This document shows positions 1-9,138 of a stretch of 64,000 bases of DNA, one piece after another. A model generated the notes under the pieces. It saw only the letters and a program-made list of their open reading frames with translations. It did no database searches and had not been told where the DNA came from. The first letter of the stretch is position 1; each line of letters starts with the position of its first letter. The position numbers and the translations under genes are program-made. This DNA comes from Gammaproteobacteria bacterium (GTDB taxonomy: Bacteria > Pseudomonadota > Gammaproteobacteria > Steroidobacterales > Steroidobacteraceae), in the NCBI GenBank assembly GCA_947469285.1, contig CANIOW010000002.1, forward strand, positions 62,001 through 126,000, in the 5' to 3' direction.

Positions 1-506
1 TCTTTCTGGAAGATGACCTGCGGGTGGACGCATTAGCGCCGGAGATAATTGCTGGACTTGAGTTTCCAGTCGATGTTTCCATTATTTCGTTGTGCGATAT
101 GCGTGAGGTATGTGAGTACGCTCCTGCCGGCCTCTACAAGAGGCATCCGCTCGGAAGTGACGGGAGGGGTTGGTGGGGCAATCAGGCCATACTGATCCAC
201 CGTGATACGGTCGCCATGAGTGCGCGCGAGGATTGGTTCAGCCCCCGGATAGAAAAATCACTGGGCATCCGTACTCACATTACTGCTTATGACGACAATG
301 GTGTGAATTGCAGCGACATCAGGTTATCCCTCCTGGTCCATTACCACGGCGGTGAGCGCTCCAGTTATGCCGTGTATGTGCCGAGCCTGTTTAAGCATAT
401 CGGCCATGATTCAGTCTGTTTTCCCGGACGCTTGATGGGAGAGCGGGAGACCCGCAACTGGATAGCGGATCGTCGCAAATACAAGGTCGATCCCTCGGCT
501 GGTTAG
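1..506 (+). CDS. Glycosyltransferase-like protein, 5' end outside window
   Basis: The frame is open from base 3 to a TAG at 504-506, so the gene starts left of the window; a GTG at 24 is available but the text before it (FLEDDLR) reads as protein. FLEDD resembles the acidic donor/metal-binding motif of GT-A-fold glycosyltransferases. Later there is WGNQAILIHRD and, near the end, YVPSLFKHIGHDS, which resembles the C-terminal 'P-S-L-x-x-H-x-G' segment of GT25/GT2-like enzymes. No membrane segment is visible. The gene converges on the NHLP export cassette, so it could modify the exported peptide or a surface glycan, but this is inference. Family assignment rests on short motifs; the export context, not homology, suggests the role. 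Confidence 0.45.
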   Translation, partial: FLEDDLRVDALAPEIIAGLEFPVDVSIISLCDMREVCEYAPAGLYKRHPLGSDGRGWWGNQAILIHRDTVAMSAREDWFSPRIEKSLGIRTHITAYDDNGVNCSDIRLSLLVHYHGGERSSYAVYVPSLFKHIGHDSVCFPGRLMGERETRNWIADRRKYKVDPSAG

Positions 507-516
507 GGCCAGTCGA
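495..516 (+). terminator. Hairpin over the stop codon of the glycosyltransferase-like gene
   Basis: TCGGCTGG (495-502) pairs with CCAGTCGA (509-516) through eight pairs including one G-T, with a six-base loop. It overlaps the TAG at 504-506 and lies in the short convergent gap before the ABC gene. There is no clear T-tract, so it is only a candidate terminator. Confidence 0.3.
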
Positions 517-595
517 GGTCGATACTCCGTAGGAACGAAGACAGGGCATGATGGACGGCGCATTTCGACCGACCGCTTTGCTGCGCGGAAGGGTC

Positions 596-3505
596 TCAAA
601 CTATCTGGCGACGCACGAGCGTTGTGAAGAGCCCCCCCTTCGCCAGTAAATCGTCGTAACTACCGCACTCGACAACCCGCCCGGCATCCATCACGAAAAT
701 TCGGTGGGCCTTGATGACCGTTGAAAGGCGGTGCGCGATAACCACCCGGGTGGCGTTCAGGTTCTCGATGCTCCGTGCGACGAGCGTCTGCGTGGTGTTG
801 TCGAGCGCACTCGTGGCTTCATCAAACAAGAGAATCCGCGGCTTTTTCACGATGGCCCGGGCGATCATGAGCCGCTGACGCTGCCCCCCAGCAAGCGTGC
901 TGGCCCCATCTGAAATCATGGTCTGCATGCCCATGGGCATGGCCCTGATGTCGTCCTCCAGACCCGACCTGCGAGCCGCTTCCCAAGCGTCGTCCATCGT
1001 TAAGGAAGATGCTCCGACGATGTTGGTGTAGATGTCGCCAGGCAAGAGTTTTCCGTTTTGGATTACCACGCCGAATTGCCTGCGCACGGCAGTCACGTCA
1101 AGCCTCGAGAGATCCTGTCCATCGTAGTAAATGGCGCCTTGGGATGGCCGCTCGAATCCGAGAAGGAGCCGCAAAAGCGTTGATTTTCCGGAGCCCGAAG
1201 GCCCGACGAATGCCACCATTTCCCCAGCGCTTATGTGCAAGGACAAGCCGTCGAGTGCGAGTGGCCCCTCGGGCGAGTAGCGAAAACTCAATTGGCTTAT
1301 GTCGATGCTGCCGCTGAGCGCTCCCGGGGGCATGCCTGCCCCCGCGAATTCCGGCAGGGTGTTCAGGATGGGCTCGGCTCGCTCAAACAGAGGAACGACG
1401 GTCAGTGACGCCGTGAGTGCGCTGGTCATCGCGACCGTTGCCGCGAAGAATTGTGCGAATGCAGCGGTGAACGCGAGGAAATCACCCGTGCTCATCGTGT
1501 GCTCCGTTGCCGAAATAATCCCGAAGAGCGCCAGCGTCGTGAGTACGGTGAACCCCGCATCGAACACCATGAGACCGTTGTCGGCCCGCCTGCTCCTCAG
1601 ATCCAGGGATTTTTGCGCTTCGAACAGACGCCCCCAGATGGAGAACGCCCGGCTTTCGGCGCCGCCTGCACGGATCTTCACGATCCCGTTCAAAAACTGG
1701 AATAGCCGGCTTGCGATCACGCCCTGTATCTGGAAGCGCCGTCTTTCAATGTTGATGCGCCAGAGGTTCACGGCGCCCGAAACAGCGAGGGCCGTTGCGG
1801 TGAGCAGTGTTGCTATCAGTGCGAGGCGTGCGCTGAGCATAAAGAGATAGGCATAGCTGAACAGCCCGAACACCCAGCCGAACACGGCTGATTGGGTGTT
1901 GTTGCTGATCGTTTTCACGATCGATGAGGCGCTGGCGGCCCGCAGCGCGAGATCTCCAGCCGAATACTCCCGGAAAAAACGCGCCGGCAGATGCAAGAGT
2001 CGAAACATCATGGCGGACTCTGTCGCAAGACCAAGTTTGGCCTCAACCCGCAGCATCGCAATGGCCCGAGTCAACTCGAACGAACCAATGCCAATTGCCG
2101 TCGCAATGAGCAGTAGCACCAGGTACCAGAGATCGCCGCGTTGGCCGTTGGGAATGACGTCGTCAATGAGCAGGCCGGTCGCGATGGGAACGAGAACTCC
2201 CAATGCCCCGCCGAGCATGCCGGCCACGACCACGGCTCGAATATCCGCCCCGGTGCCTGCCAAGGCGAATCTCATGAGACCCGGAAGCGCCATGGCTGTG
2301 TCTGGGAAGCTCCGGTAGAACATGAATGCGGTCGTACGCAGTGTCGCGGCCGCAAGCGGGTTGAGACGCTCCCGGGACGCATTGAGGGGGTCGACCAACC
2401 AGTAGCCGTGGTCTGTGGCCGGCAGGAGCGCCACGGGGGTGCCGTCGTCATCGCGAAACGCGAGCAGCGGTCCTGCATCCTCGCGCCACCAGTCTTGCCG
2501 CGTGAGGGCGACGGCGCGAGAGCTGACTCGAAGCTGCCGCATGTACTGCTCCAGCGGCGGAACGTCCGCAGCCAGATCCAGCTGGCGGTCAAGTTTGGCC
2601 GTGATGCCGCTCGCCCGGAGAACATGCTCAAGTGCGTCAACCAAGACGGATGGCGACTCGGGGTCGGCCCGGGAGTGCGGGGCCTCGCTGGACAGAAGGC
2701 GCAACAGTCCCGCAAGCGTCGACGTGACGGCGTGCGCGTCGGTGCTCGCCGTTTTGGCGAGTCTGTCTGACATGCCGCACTCGTTGTGCTCACGGCGGGC
2801 ACCGAGATAGCCAAGGAGCTCGTCGTGAAATGCGCTAAGGGCGCTGTCAAGGTGGCCGGCTTCGAACACCTCCAGCGTCGAGAGACACTGGGCTTCCCCC
2901 CCGGTTTGCACCAACGCCGAGAGGTGCCCGGTCAGCGCAAGAAGCGATGGACCGCAAGTCGATTGCCGCGAGAGGGGTGCCAGCAGCTGCGTCGAAAGCG
3001 TGTCGATCCAAACGGTGGCGCGCTGTGCGTAGAGTTGGTCGCCAACGCTCAAAAAGAGTGGCAACCCCCGCCGGGCGGCAACGTAGTCCCGTGGCAGGGG
3101 GGGTGCGATGGTGTCGGTCAGCGCCTCGATCCATTCGTTGACCGACACGGCCACGAGCGCCGCCTCCATCGCTTCAAGCTCGTGGTCGGCGGCTGCATCC
3201 ATGGGGGCAGGGCCAGCGAGGAATTGACTGCGCAGCGACGCACGTTTTTCGAGCGCTGTCCCCGGCAGCGGTACGGCCAGCAGGCCGGTCGCTGCAGGGC
3301 CAGTGGCGCCAAGCAGCCCAATGATCATTTGGCCGGCCCCAAGTCTGCAGAGATGCTCACGGGGCCCGGCGGCCCGGCCGCTCTCAAGGGCAACGGCGAA
3401 GAGGTCCACGCCGCCGTTCTGGACAACCCATACCGCTTCGGTGTCGTTGAGGAGAATCGAGGCGCTGACCGGCCCGCTCTCGCCCCACTGCGACAGCTGG
3501 CTCAC
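596..3505 (-). CDS. NHLM/NHLP-family ABC transporter, permease/ATP-binding subunit without peptidase
   Basis: This is a 969-residue half-transporter. About 400 N-terminal residues match no catalytic domain I recognise. They are followed by a hydrophobic six-helix exporter region (around residues 420-690) and a C-terminal nucleotide-binding domain with Walker A GPSGSGKST, signature LAGGQRQR and Walker B ILLFDEATSALD. A long non-peptidase N-terminal region followed by an ABC exporter is the layout of the second ABC protein of nitrile-hydratase-leader-peptide (NHLP/NHLM) export systems. The start overlaps the stop of the C39-ABC gene by 4 bp, so the two are translationally coupled and may form a heterodimer. 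G+C is lower than in most of the window. No precursor peptide is visible nearby. Confidence 0.85.
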   Translation of the reverse strand: MSQLSQWGESGPVSASILLNDTEAVWVVQNGGVDLFAVALESGRAAGPREHLCRLGAGQMIIGLLGATGPAATGLLAVPLPGTALEKRASLRSQFLAGPAPMDAAADHELEAMEAALVAVSVNEWIEALTDTIAPPLPRDYVAARRGLPLFLSVGDQLYAQRATVWIDTLSTQLLAPLSRQSTCGPSLLALTGHLSALVQTGGEAQCLSTLEVFEAGHLDSALSAFHDELLGYLGARREHNECGMSDRLAKTASTDAHAVTSTLAGLLRLLSSEAPHSRADPESPSVLVDALEHVLRASGITAKLDRQLDLAADVPPLEQYMRQLRVSSRAVALTRQDWWREDAGPLLAFRDDDGTPVALLPATDHGYWLVDPLNASRERLNPLAAATLRTTAFMFYRSFPDTAMALPGLMRFALAGTGADIRAVVVAGMLGGALGVLVPIATGLLIDDVIPNGQRGDLWYLVLLLIATAIGIGSFELTRAIAMLRVEAKLGLATESAMMFRLLHLPARFFREYSAGDLALRAASASSIVKTISNNTQSAVFGWVFGLFSYAYLFMLSARLALIATLLTATALAVSGAVNLWRINIERRRFQIQGVIASRLFQFLNGIVKIRAGGAESRAFSIWGRLFEAQKSLDLRSRRADNGLMVFDAGFTVLTTLALFGIISATEHTMSTGDFLAFTAAFAQFFAATVAMTSALTASLTVVPLFERAEPILNTLPEFAGAGMPPGALSGSIDISQLSFRYSPEGPLALDGLSLHISAGEMVAFVGPSGSGKSTLLRLLLGFERPSQGAIYYDGQDLSRLDVTAVRRQFGVVIQNGKLLPGDIYTNIVGASSLTMDDAWEAARRSGLEDDIRAMPMGMQTMISDGASTLAGGQRQRLMIARAIVKKPRILLFDEATSALDNTTQTLVARSIENLNATRVVIAHRLSTVIKAHRIFVMDAGRVVECGSYDDLLAKGGLFTTLVRRQIV

Positions 3506-5706
3506 TGGACTGCCTCAATCAGGCGCTGGTAATGGCCTTGAAGTGCCAGGAGCGTCGCATGGGTGCCGCGTTCGACGATCTTTCCGCCCTCCATCACGAT
3601 GATTTCGTCGCAGTCGCGGATGGTTGAGAGCCTATGAGCGACGATGAGGCAGGTGCATCCGCGCTGGCGGATGCTGTCGTCAATTAGACTTTCTGACACG
3701 GAGTCCAGGGCTGAAGTGGCCTCGTCCAGCACGACAATGCGCGGCGCCGTGGCCAGAGCGCGGGCGATCTCCAGGCGTTGAGCCTGGCCGCCACTGAAGT
3801 TGCTGCCACCCTCGTCAACGCTCGCGTCATAGCCGCTGGGTCGCGAAGCAATGACGTCGTGGATCTGTGCATCGCGCGCGGCTCGCACAAGTTCCGCCTC
3901 CGGGATCGTGGAATCCCAAAGGCTCAGGTTGTCGCGGATCGTGCCTTCAAAGAGGTAGACCTCCTGATCAACTCCTCTCAGGCTGCTGCTCAGCACGTGG
4001 CGGCTGATGCTGTCGCGTGGCAAGCCGTCGAAGAGGATCTGACCCGACCAAGGTGTGTAGGTGCCCATGACAAGCTTCGACACCGTGGACTTTCCGCTGC
4101 CTGAGCGGCCGACGACCGCCACGCGCTCGCCAGGGGCAATCTTCAGCGAGAAATTCTCGATCAACGGGGGCTCGAGTCGGCTGTACCCGAATGACACATC
4201 GCGAAGTTCCAGGTGTCCACGCAGTTGTCGCTGTGGCTCGCCCGCCTTGGCGGGTAACGTCGGCAGCTCCGTCACGGGATAGTTCAGCACGTCATCAGCG
4301 CGTGCAAGGTCGCCCGCGGCCTCGTCAAGCATGCCAATCAGGCCCATCAGGTGGGTGGCTGGCGCCATGAAACTTGCCATGAGGCTCTGGAAAGCCACCA
4401 GCATACCTACCGTCAGTTCTCCCGCCATGATTCTGGCGCCGCCAAGACCGAGAATGATCACGGTCACGAGAGTATTTAGAAATGTGGGGAGTACAGTGAA
4501 TACTCGGGAGGTCAGTTCAAGTTCTTGCTCTGCATTATTCACTTTTGCTCTGTAGCCCGACCAGAGCATGAAAAAGTCGTTCTCTGCGCCTGTGGCCTTT
4601 ATGGTCTCAATGGCCTGAATTGCCCCCATCGAAGTCGCCATGAGTTTGCCACGATCCTGAGCGAGGCGGATATTGCGATCTCTGCGGTAGCGGGAGAGAC
4701 AGGCCAGGGCGATAAAGTTGATCGCCGTGGATGCGATCCCGACCAGTGTGAGCGCCCAGTCATACTGGAACATCATGACGAGGAAGAAGACCACCGCCAC
4801 AACATTGAAGGCGTTGGTTGCCAGTTGTCCTGCTAGGAGTCTGGCAATCCGGTCGTTGGACTCCACCCGCTGGCTAATGTCGCCGGCGTAGCGCTGGGAA
4901 AAAAACTCGATTGGCAAGCGCAGCACGTGCCAGAAGAACTTGCTCGAGGAGGTCAGCGCGAGGCGCATCTCTAGGCGCAGTAACTGCGACTGCTGCAGCC
5001 ACGTCAGCGCAGCGCGCACCAAGGCCGTGACTCCGACGCCGATGAGCAGCGGCTTTACCCAGTCGTCCATTCGGCCGATAAGGTAGTTGTCTACGAATAT
5101 CGTGGTCATTGCCGGTATCGCGAGGCCTGGTATGACCAGCGCGAGGCTTGCGACCATCACGAATGCAAGTTCCGCTTCAGAGTCTTTAATTCGAGGTATC
5201 AGAGATGCGAGTAGGCGCCGTGGCGTACCGCCGGTCCTGAAATCAGGGCCCACGCTGAAAATTAGCGCAACCCCTGTGTACGCTCGCTTGAATTCATCCT
5301 CGGAAACAGTACGTGGCCCATATGCAGGGTCATTCAGGTAGACGATACCCTCGCCGAAGCCTTCAACAACCAGGAAATGCTTGAAGTTCCAGAACACGAT
5401 GCAGGGCATCGGTTGGCGAGTGATATTGACCGCACCGAGGCGCATTCCGCTGGCTTGCAGGCCGTAGGTGCGCGCTACTCGCAAGACATTTTTTGCCTTG
5501 CTACCGTCGCGCGAAACCCCACAAGCCAGGCGCAGTTCCTCTAGCGGTACGAAACGCTTGTAGTAGCCCAGGACAATCGCGAGGCTCGCGGCGCCGCATT
5601 CAAGTGCCTCCATCTGCAAGATGGTGGGAGTACGGGCCCGCCCAGACCACGCGCGCAGGCGGCTGCGCAGTCTTGAAATGGCAAAGGGTGGCATGCCTGC
5701 TGGCAC
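3502..5706 (-). CDS. NHLM/NHLP-family C39 peptidase-ABC exporter
   Basis: This 734-residue protein is a peptidase-containing ABC transporter. The N-terminal C39 domain (about residues 25-150) has the catalytic Cys in QMEALECGAASLAIVL, the His in NFKHFLVVEGF and the Asp in LNDPAYGP. Six membrane helices follow, then an ATPase domain with GRSGSGKST, FSGGQAQR and VVLDEATSALD. Such proteins cut a double-glycine-type leader while exporting the peptide across the inner membrane. The start is a GTG at 5706, directly after the adaptor stop; an ATG four codons in (5694) is an alternative. It is the middle gene of the adaptor/C39-ABC/ABC operon. Confidence 0.9.
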   Translation of the reverse strand: MPAGMPPFAISRLRSRLRAWSGRARTPTILQMEALECGAASLAIVLGYYKRFVPLEELRLACGVSRDGSKAKNVLRVARTYGLQASGMRLGAVNITRQPMPCIVFWNFKHFLVVEGFGEGIVYLNDPAYGPRTVSEDEFKRAYTGVALIFSVGPDFRTGGTPRRLLASLIPRIKDSEAELAFVMVASLALVIPGLAIPAMTTIFVDNYLIGRMDDWVKPLLIGVGVTALVRAALTWLQQSQLLRLEMRLALTSSSKFFWHVLRLPIEFFSQRYAGDISQRVESNDRIARLLAGQLATNAFNVVAVVFFLVMMFQYDWALTLVGIASTAINFIALACLSRYRRDRNIRLAQDRGKLMATSMGAIQAIETIKATGAENDFFMLWSGYRAKVNNAEQELELTSRVFTVLPTFLNTLVTVIILGLGGARIMAGELTVGMLVAFQSLMASFMAPATHLMGLIGMLDEAAGDLARADDVLNYPVTELPTLPAKAGEPQRQLRGHLELRDVSFGYSRLEPPLIENFSLKIAPGERVAVVGRSGSGKSTVSKLVMGTYTPWSGQILFDGLPRDSISRHVLSSSLRGVDQEVYLFEGTIRDNLSLWDSTIPEAELVRAARDAQIHDVIASRPSGYDASVDEGGSNFSGGQAQRLEIARALATAPRIVVLDEATSALDSVSESLIDDSIRQRGCTCLIVAHRLSTIRDCDEIIVMEGGKIVERGTHATLLALQGHYQRLIEAVQ

Positions 5707-6963
5707 CTAGGAACCGAGCAGTTCTTTGAGTGCAGGCAGCACGAGGGCGTACGGTCTTTGGGCCTCAACGATGAACCGAGCGGTAGCAAGCGTGCCGCTT
5801 CTGACCTGAAGGCCCGCGCCAGCGCGCGACGACCAGTGATAACCGGAACGGGATGCGGGGTCCACTTCAAATTCCACGGATACGGCGACCGGGGCTCCCG
5901 CCTTCATCATTTCGGAAACCAGCACCTCGTTGTGAAAGATCCTCATCATTCCCGATGACGTCGCCGGGTACGTGGCGACACTCACAACCTTGCCCACGAG
6001 GTAACCATATCGCTGCCGCCGATAAGTCACGGGCGATATCTGCACCAACATGCCCGGCTTGAGAGATTCGACCTTGCCTGCGCTTGGTAGATAGATCTGT
6101 GCTCGCAGGATTTCTTTTTCGGTCTCCATGCTGACCAGCGGTTGACCCTCTCGCACGCTACTGCCTTGGGTGGCCATCATCTCGACGACAGTACCTGCCT
6201 CTAGACTTATCTGGGCCGTGGCAGCCGCGTGCCGGAATTTGAGTTCATTGATACGGTCCTGCAGCACTGTAATCTTCGCGTCAGCGCTGCGTAGGCGCTC
6301 ACTGGTCAGTCGATCATATTCAATCCGTTGGACGGCCTGATCCTCAAGATTTCGCTTCGCCACGGCGATCGAGTTTTCCGCATCGGTTAGTGTCAGGTGG
6401 CCTTCATAGTATGCTTGCTGACTGAGGTAACCCTTCTTGACATAAACGGTGCGCAGCGGTTCTAAATTACGCAATGCGTCAACAAGTTCTTGCTTGCCTT
6501 TTATGAGTTGCTTCTGGTTTGCAGTCTCGGCCTGAGCGACCGTGGCTCGAGCGTCTTTTTCCACCTTTGCCGACAGGGCGATCTGCGTGCGCTCCAGATG
6601 GGCGAGCTGCAGGGCGTCCGTCGCGGCCTGAATCCTCTCCTCTAGAACCGGCTGGGTGATATGGCCGATGACTTGACCAGCCACAATTTTCTCTCCGACT
6701 TGATATTCCTTCAGGTCTGATAACACGCCCGTGCCCGTTGACACGATCTCATAGGTGCCGCCTGGCCGAATGATGATGCCCTGCCCAGTGATTTCAGTGC
6801 GCAAGGAGCCGAATATGCTCCAGCTCACAAACACACTGAGCAGCAATGCCAGTGCGCCGAGCATGATGCCGCGCCGCGGTCGGGTCAGGCGCATTGTTTG
6901 ATCTAACTGCTCGGGTGAGGAAAGAGTTTCCAGCGCCGATTTTCGAAATAGGTCGGGTGCCAT
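5707..6963 (-). CDS. HlyD-family adaptor of the NHLP export cassette
   Basis: This 418-residue membrane-fusion (periplasmic adaptor) protein has a short cytoplasmic N-terminus, one membrane segment (about residues 33-55, MLGALALLLSVFVSW), a lipoyl-like hairpin (GQGIIIRPGGTYEIVSTG), a long coiled-coil section (about 120-250) and a second lipoyl half (LEAGTVVEMMATQGS). It would link the ABC exporters to the periplasm or an outer-membrane channel. I chose the ATG at 6963 because GGTG lies about 11 bases upstream and the protein then begins like the family (MAPDLFRKSALETLSSPEQLD); the frame is open further but that text does not look coding. It is the first gene of the three-gene cassette. Confidence 0.85.
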   Translation of the reverse strand: MAPDLFRKSALETLSSPEQLDQTMRLTRPRRGIMLGALALLLSVFVSWSIFGSLRTEITGQGIIIRPGGTYEIVSTGTGVLSDLKEYQVGEKIVAGQVIGHITQPVLEERIQAATDALQLAHLERTQIALSAKVEKDARATVAQAETANQKQLIKGKQELVDALRNLEPLRTVYVKKGYLSQQAYYEGHLTLTDAENSIAVAKRNLEDQAVQRIEYDRLTSERLRSADAKITVLQDRINELKFRHAAATAQISLEAGTVVEMMATQGSSVREGQPLVSMETEKEILRAQIYLPSAGKVESLKPGMLVQISPVTYRRQRYGYLVGKVVSVATYPATSSGMMRIFHNEVLVSEMMKAGAPVAVSVEFEVDPASRSGYHWSSRAGAGLQVRSGTLATARFIVEAQRPYALVLPALKELLGS

Positions 6964-7129
6964 GTAGTAATTCACCAAAGTGAGGTGGTTTCTATGCCGC
7001 GAGCTCAAATTCGAAGTGCAATTTTGATAAACAAGGATGAAGGGCGAGATGCAATAGCTCGCCCAAGCCGAACGGTACCAGATTGCCATACTCAAGAAAG
7101 CAGAACATAAACAGAGTGAAGCGGTTCAG

Positions 7130-7348
7130 TGCTGCTTCTGCAGTGCCGCAACGTTCTTCCTGCTGCTCACATTGGCGCAGTGGCTCGTGCTGCCGGTCAT
7201 CGACACCGTGCGCGACTACCGCCCGGCTGCTGCGTGGCTGGCGGAAAAACCGGGACAGTTGCTACTGACCAACCCGGACAACGCCGGCACGGTGAACGGT
7301 GCGTACGCCGTGCAGCGCTCCGGTCACCCAGTTGACCCAAGATCGTGA
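7130..7348 (+). pseudogene. C-terminal fragment of a GT-C (ArnT/PMT-like) glycosyltransferase
   Basis: The plus-strand frame ending at TGA 7346-7348 reads as coherent protein from about 7133: a hydrophobic helix (TFFLLLTLAQWLVLPV), then IDTVRDYRPAAAWLAEKPG, then QLLLTNPDNAGTVNGAY. This resembles the part after the last membrane helices of dolichyl-phosphate-mannose/ArnT-like (GT-C) transferases, which have a conserved 'D-x-x-x-x-Y-R-P' segment. There is no start codon with a ribosome site, and upstream coding is lost at the junction with the NHLP cassette, so it is a 5'-truncated relic. Identification is from a short stretch. Confidence 0.4.
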
Positions 7349-7545
7349 CGTCAGAGTGCGGTGGCCTTCCGGAAAGCTCCACCGTTCCGCTATGCGGAGC
7401 CCTTTGCGGGCCAACAGCTTGGGAAATGTATAAGAGAGCAACGGCGTTATAAATGCCTGCAAGATTGGTAAAGCCGTTCCGTGCCAAGCGCGTAAGCCAG
7501 GCTGCGGGGTCGGCACGGCAAATCTCCAAAGCCAGCGCAAGAAGA
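7349..7545. other. Non-coding stretch between the GT-C relic and the tRNA
   Basis: I see no gene and no convincing terminator here. There is a 5-bp hairpin (TCCGC-TAT-GCGGA, 7386-7398). This is where an island inserted at the tRNA 3' end would have its boundary, but I found no copy of the tRNA 3' sequence on the left within the window. Confidence 0.4.
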
Positions 7546-7621
<76 letters not shown>

Positions 7622-7633
7622 GCAAGAGGCCGC

Positions 7634-7639
7634 ATTGTA
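7634..7639 (-). promoter_or_regulatory. -10-like element of the tRNA gene
   Basis: TACAAT on the minus strand lies about 13 bases before the tRNA 5' end, with a G/C-rich discriminator in between. The matching -35 region is poor. Confidence 0.35.
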
Positions 7640-7688
7640 CGCCGCGCGCAGACCGCGCGGCATTCCGCCCTACGGTCCATGGCCATCC

Positions 7689-8252
7689 TCACCCGGCCCT
7701 CCACGGACGGGTGATCCTAGAACAGCACTGCTGCCGCTGCTGTAGGCTGATGACCAGCCACGCGCTGAGCACGAATGGCGCCGACAAAGTCGTGAGCTGC
7801 GCCTGAAAAAACAAGGCCGACAGCCAGACACTGATGACGACGCCACCTAGCGCGAGCGGAAGGGGGATGTTGCGGCCCTGCAACCCAGACTGCCGCAACT
7901 CTCGAATGCAGCAGGACGGCCAGCACTACCAGCGGGCCAATCCATGGGGTGGCGATGAACAGGACCTGGGAGGCATTGGTAGCCAGTGCCGCAGCAGGCA
8001 CGGCGCTCGTGGCCGGCATGCCGACGCTGGCCAGGGAAAACCCGTGGCGACACACGTATTCGACGAGCCAAGCGACCAGAACGTACGGGGCGGTAAAAGC
8101 TGGCAAACCCAGTAGTGCGCCGTTGAATCCACCGGCACCTTCGCTGTAGGCAGCGCTGGGCCGTTCGAGAAAGAAGGCGCCGACGCCTGGAATAAAATTT
8201 GCCCAGAGCCTTTAAGTGCCGGCACTACGAATGAAGTAACGATGGCTTTCAT
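7689..8252 (-). pseudogene. Frameshifted urea-transporter (UT family) relic
   Basis: Fragments in different minus-strand frames read in order as one membrane protein: ALKGSGQILFQ, then (shifted frame) GAGGFNGALLGLPAFTAPYVLVAWL, then LATNASQVLFIATPWIGPLVVLAVLLHSR, then (shifted again) LALGGVVISVWLSALFFQ and LTTLSAPFVLSAWLVI. 'G-Q-I-L-F-Q', 'G-F-N-G-A-L-L-G-L' and the twice-occurring '(T/S)-A-P-(F/Y)-V-L-x-x-W-L' are hallmarks of urea transporters, which have two homologous halves. At least two frameshifts, and probably a deletion early on, break it. No urease gene is in the window. The family call is by motif only. Confidence 0.5.
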
Positions 8253-8349
8253 TCAGCAGGTTACCAAGATATGACCGGGGGAGCATGCGTCCACCGCCCG
8301 TCAGCGTCGTCAGCTACGATTAATCACACAGAAACGCTGTTTTATGCAG

Positions 8350-8838
8350 CTAGAACACGCCAACCACGATACCTGCCGCTAGCGATGCCGCCAGCTCACG
8401 GGCAACCGCGAAGTGCTCCGGTGTTGGCTCACCGACCACCAACAGCGGTGGCGCCACGCGCTTCCAGCGGTAGCCGGTGATGATGCGCTCCATGGCCGTC
8501 AAGGTGCCGGTGCCATCTTGGCCCGCACTGACCAGCAGCGCATACGGCAGACCCAGCGTGTGGGGCTCTAAGGCATAAAAAGTGGTGTCGAAGAAATGCT
8601 TCATCGCGCCGGCCATGTAGCCGAAGTGCTCAGGCGTCGCCAGCAGCACGGCCTGTGCCGCGCGCACATCCTCCGCGGTGGCCTGTAGCGCAGGCACACA
8701 GCAGACCCGCACGCTCTCTTCGCCCAGTTCGTCCACCACTTGTGCCACACCCTCCCGCGCCGCCGCCACCAACCGCGCCGTGCGACCACCGGGATGACCC
8801 GCATAAATGATGAGCAGCGTTTTCACACGGACGCCCAC
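8350..8838 (-). CDS. Flavodoxin-fold NAD(P)H:FMN reductase-like protein
   Basis: This 162-residue soluble protein begins VKTLLIIYAGHPGGRTARLVAA, a flavodoxin-type first strand followed by an FMN-phosphate loop. VLLATPEHFGYMAGAMKHFFD is the typical second FMN contact ('P-x-x-x-G-x-x-x-x-x-x-K-x-F-D') of the NADPH-dependent FMN reductase/flavodoxin superfamily. PYALLVSAGQDGTGT would be the third loop. It likely binds FMN and acts as a small flavoprotein reductase or carrier; the substrate is unknown. The start may be ATG 8838 or the GTG at 8826 (VKTLL). It is divergent from the WYL regulator, with a roughly 300-bp region carrying repeated TGAGCC motifs between them. Confidence 0.7.
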   Translation of the reverse strand: MGVRVKTLLIIYAGHPGGRTARLVAAAREGVAQVVDELGEESVRVCCVPALQATAEDVRAAQAVLLATPEHFGYMAGAMKHFFDTTFYALEPHTLGLPYALLVSAGQDGTGTLTAMERIITGYRWKRVAPPLLVVGEPTPEHFAVARELAASLAAGIVVGVF

Positions 8839-9007
8839 ATTACGTGGAACGCTGCGAGCAGCAGGACGGAACTATTCATGGCGGTTTCCAGACAAGAGCC
8901 AAGAGCGAGGGCGCTGACCCCCGGCACGGGCAGAGCCGCGCCGCGTTGGCGCAGCCTCGCCCATGCGACGGCACCGGGCAAGGGGAATCTGCCGTTCAGG
9001 TGCTAGT

Positions 9008-9024
9008 GGCTCACCTTCTGAGCC
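9008..9024. promoter_or_regulatory. Inverted repeat GGCTCA-N5-TGAGCC upstream of the WYL gene
   Basis: GGCTCA (9008-9013) and TGAGCC (9019-9024) form a perfect inverted repeat with a 5-base spacer. The same architecture occurs upstream of the next gene (10122-10138). It is a candidate operator, perhaps for the WYL protein itself. Confidence 0.45.
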
Positions 9025-9055
9025 CGCCTGGGAGTATGGTGGGACGGTCCATCGA

Positions 9056-9081
9056 CTTGAGCCACCCACTTGAGCCACCCA
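9056..9081. repeat. Two tandem copies of cttgagccaccca
   Basis: A 13-bp unit occurs back to back (9056-9068 and 9069-9081), each containing TGAGCC. The spacing is slightly more than one helical turn, about 60 bases before the WYL start codon, which suggests protein-binding half-sites. The rest of 8839-9138 holds no gene I can support. Confidence 0.6.
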
Positions 9082-9138
9082 GCTCCACCAGCGCGCCGCC
9101 GGTGCTACGCCCCTCCCCGAACTTCTCGAGGCCGCCCC

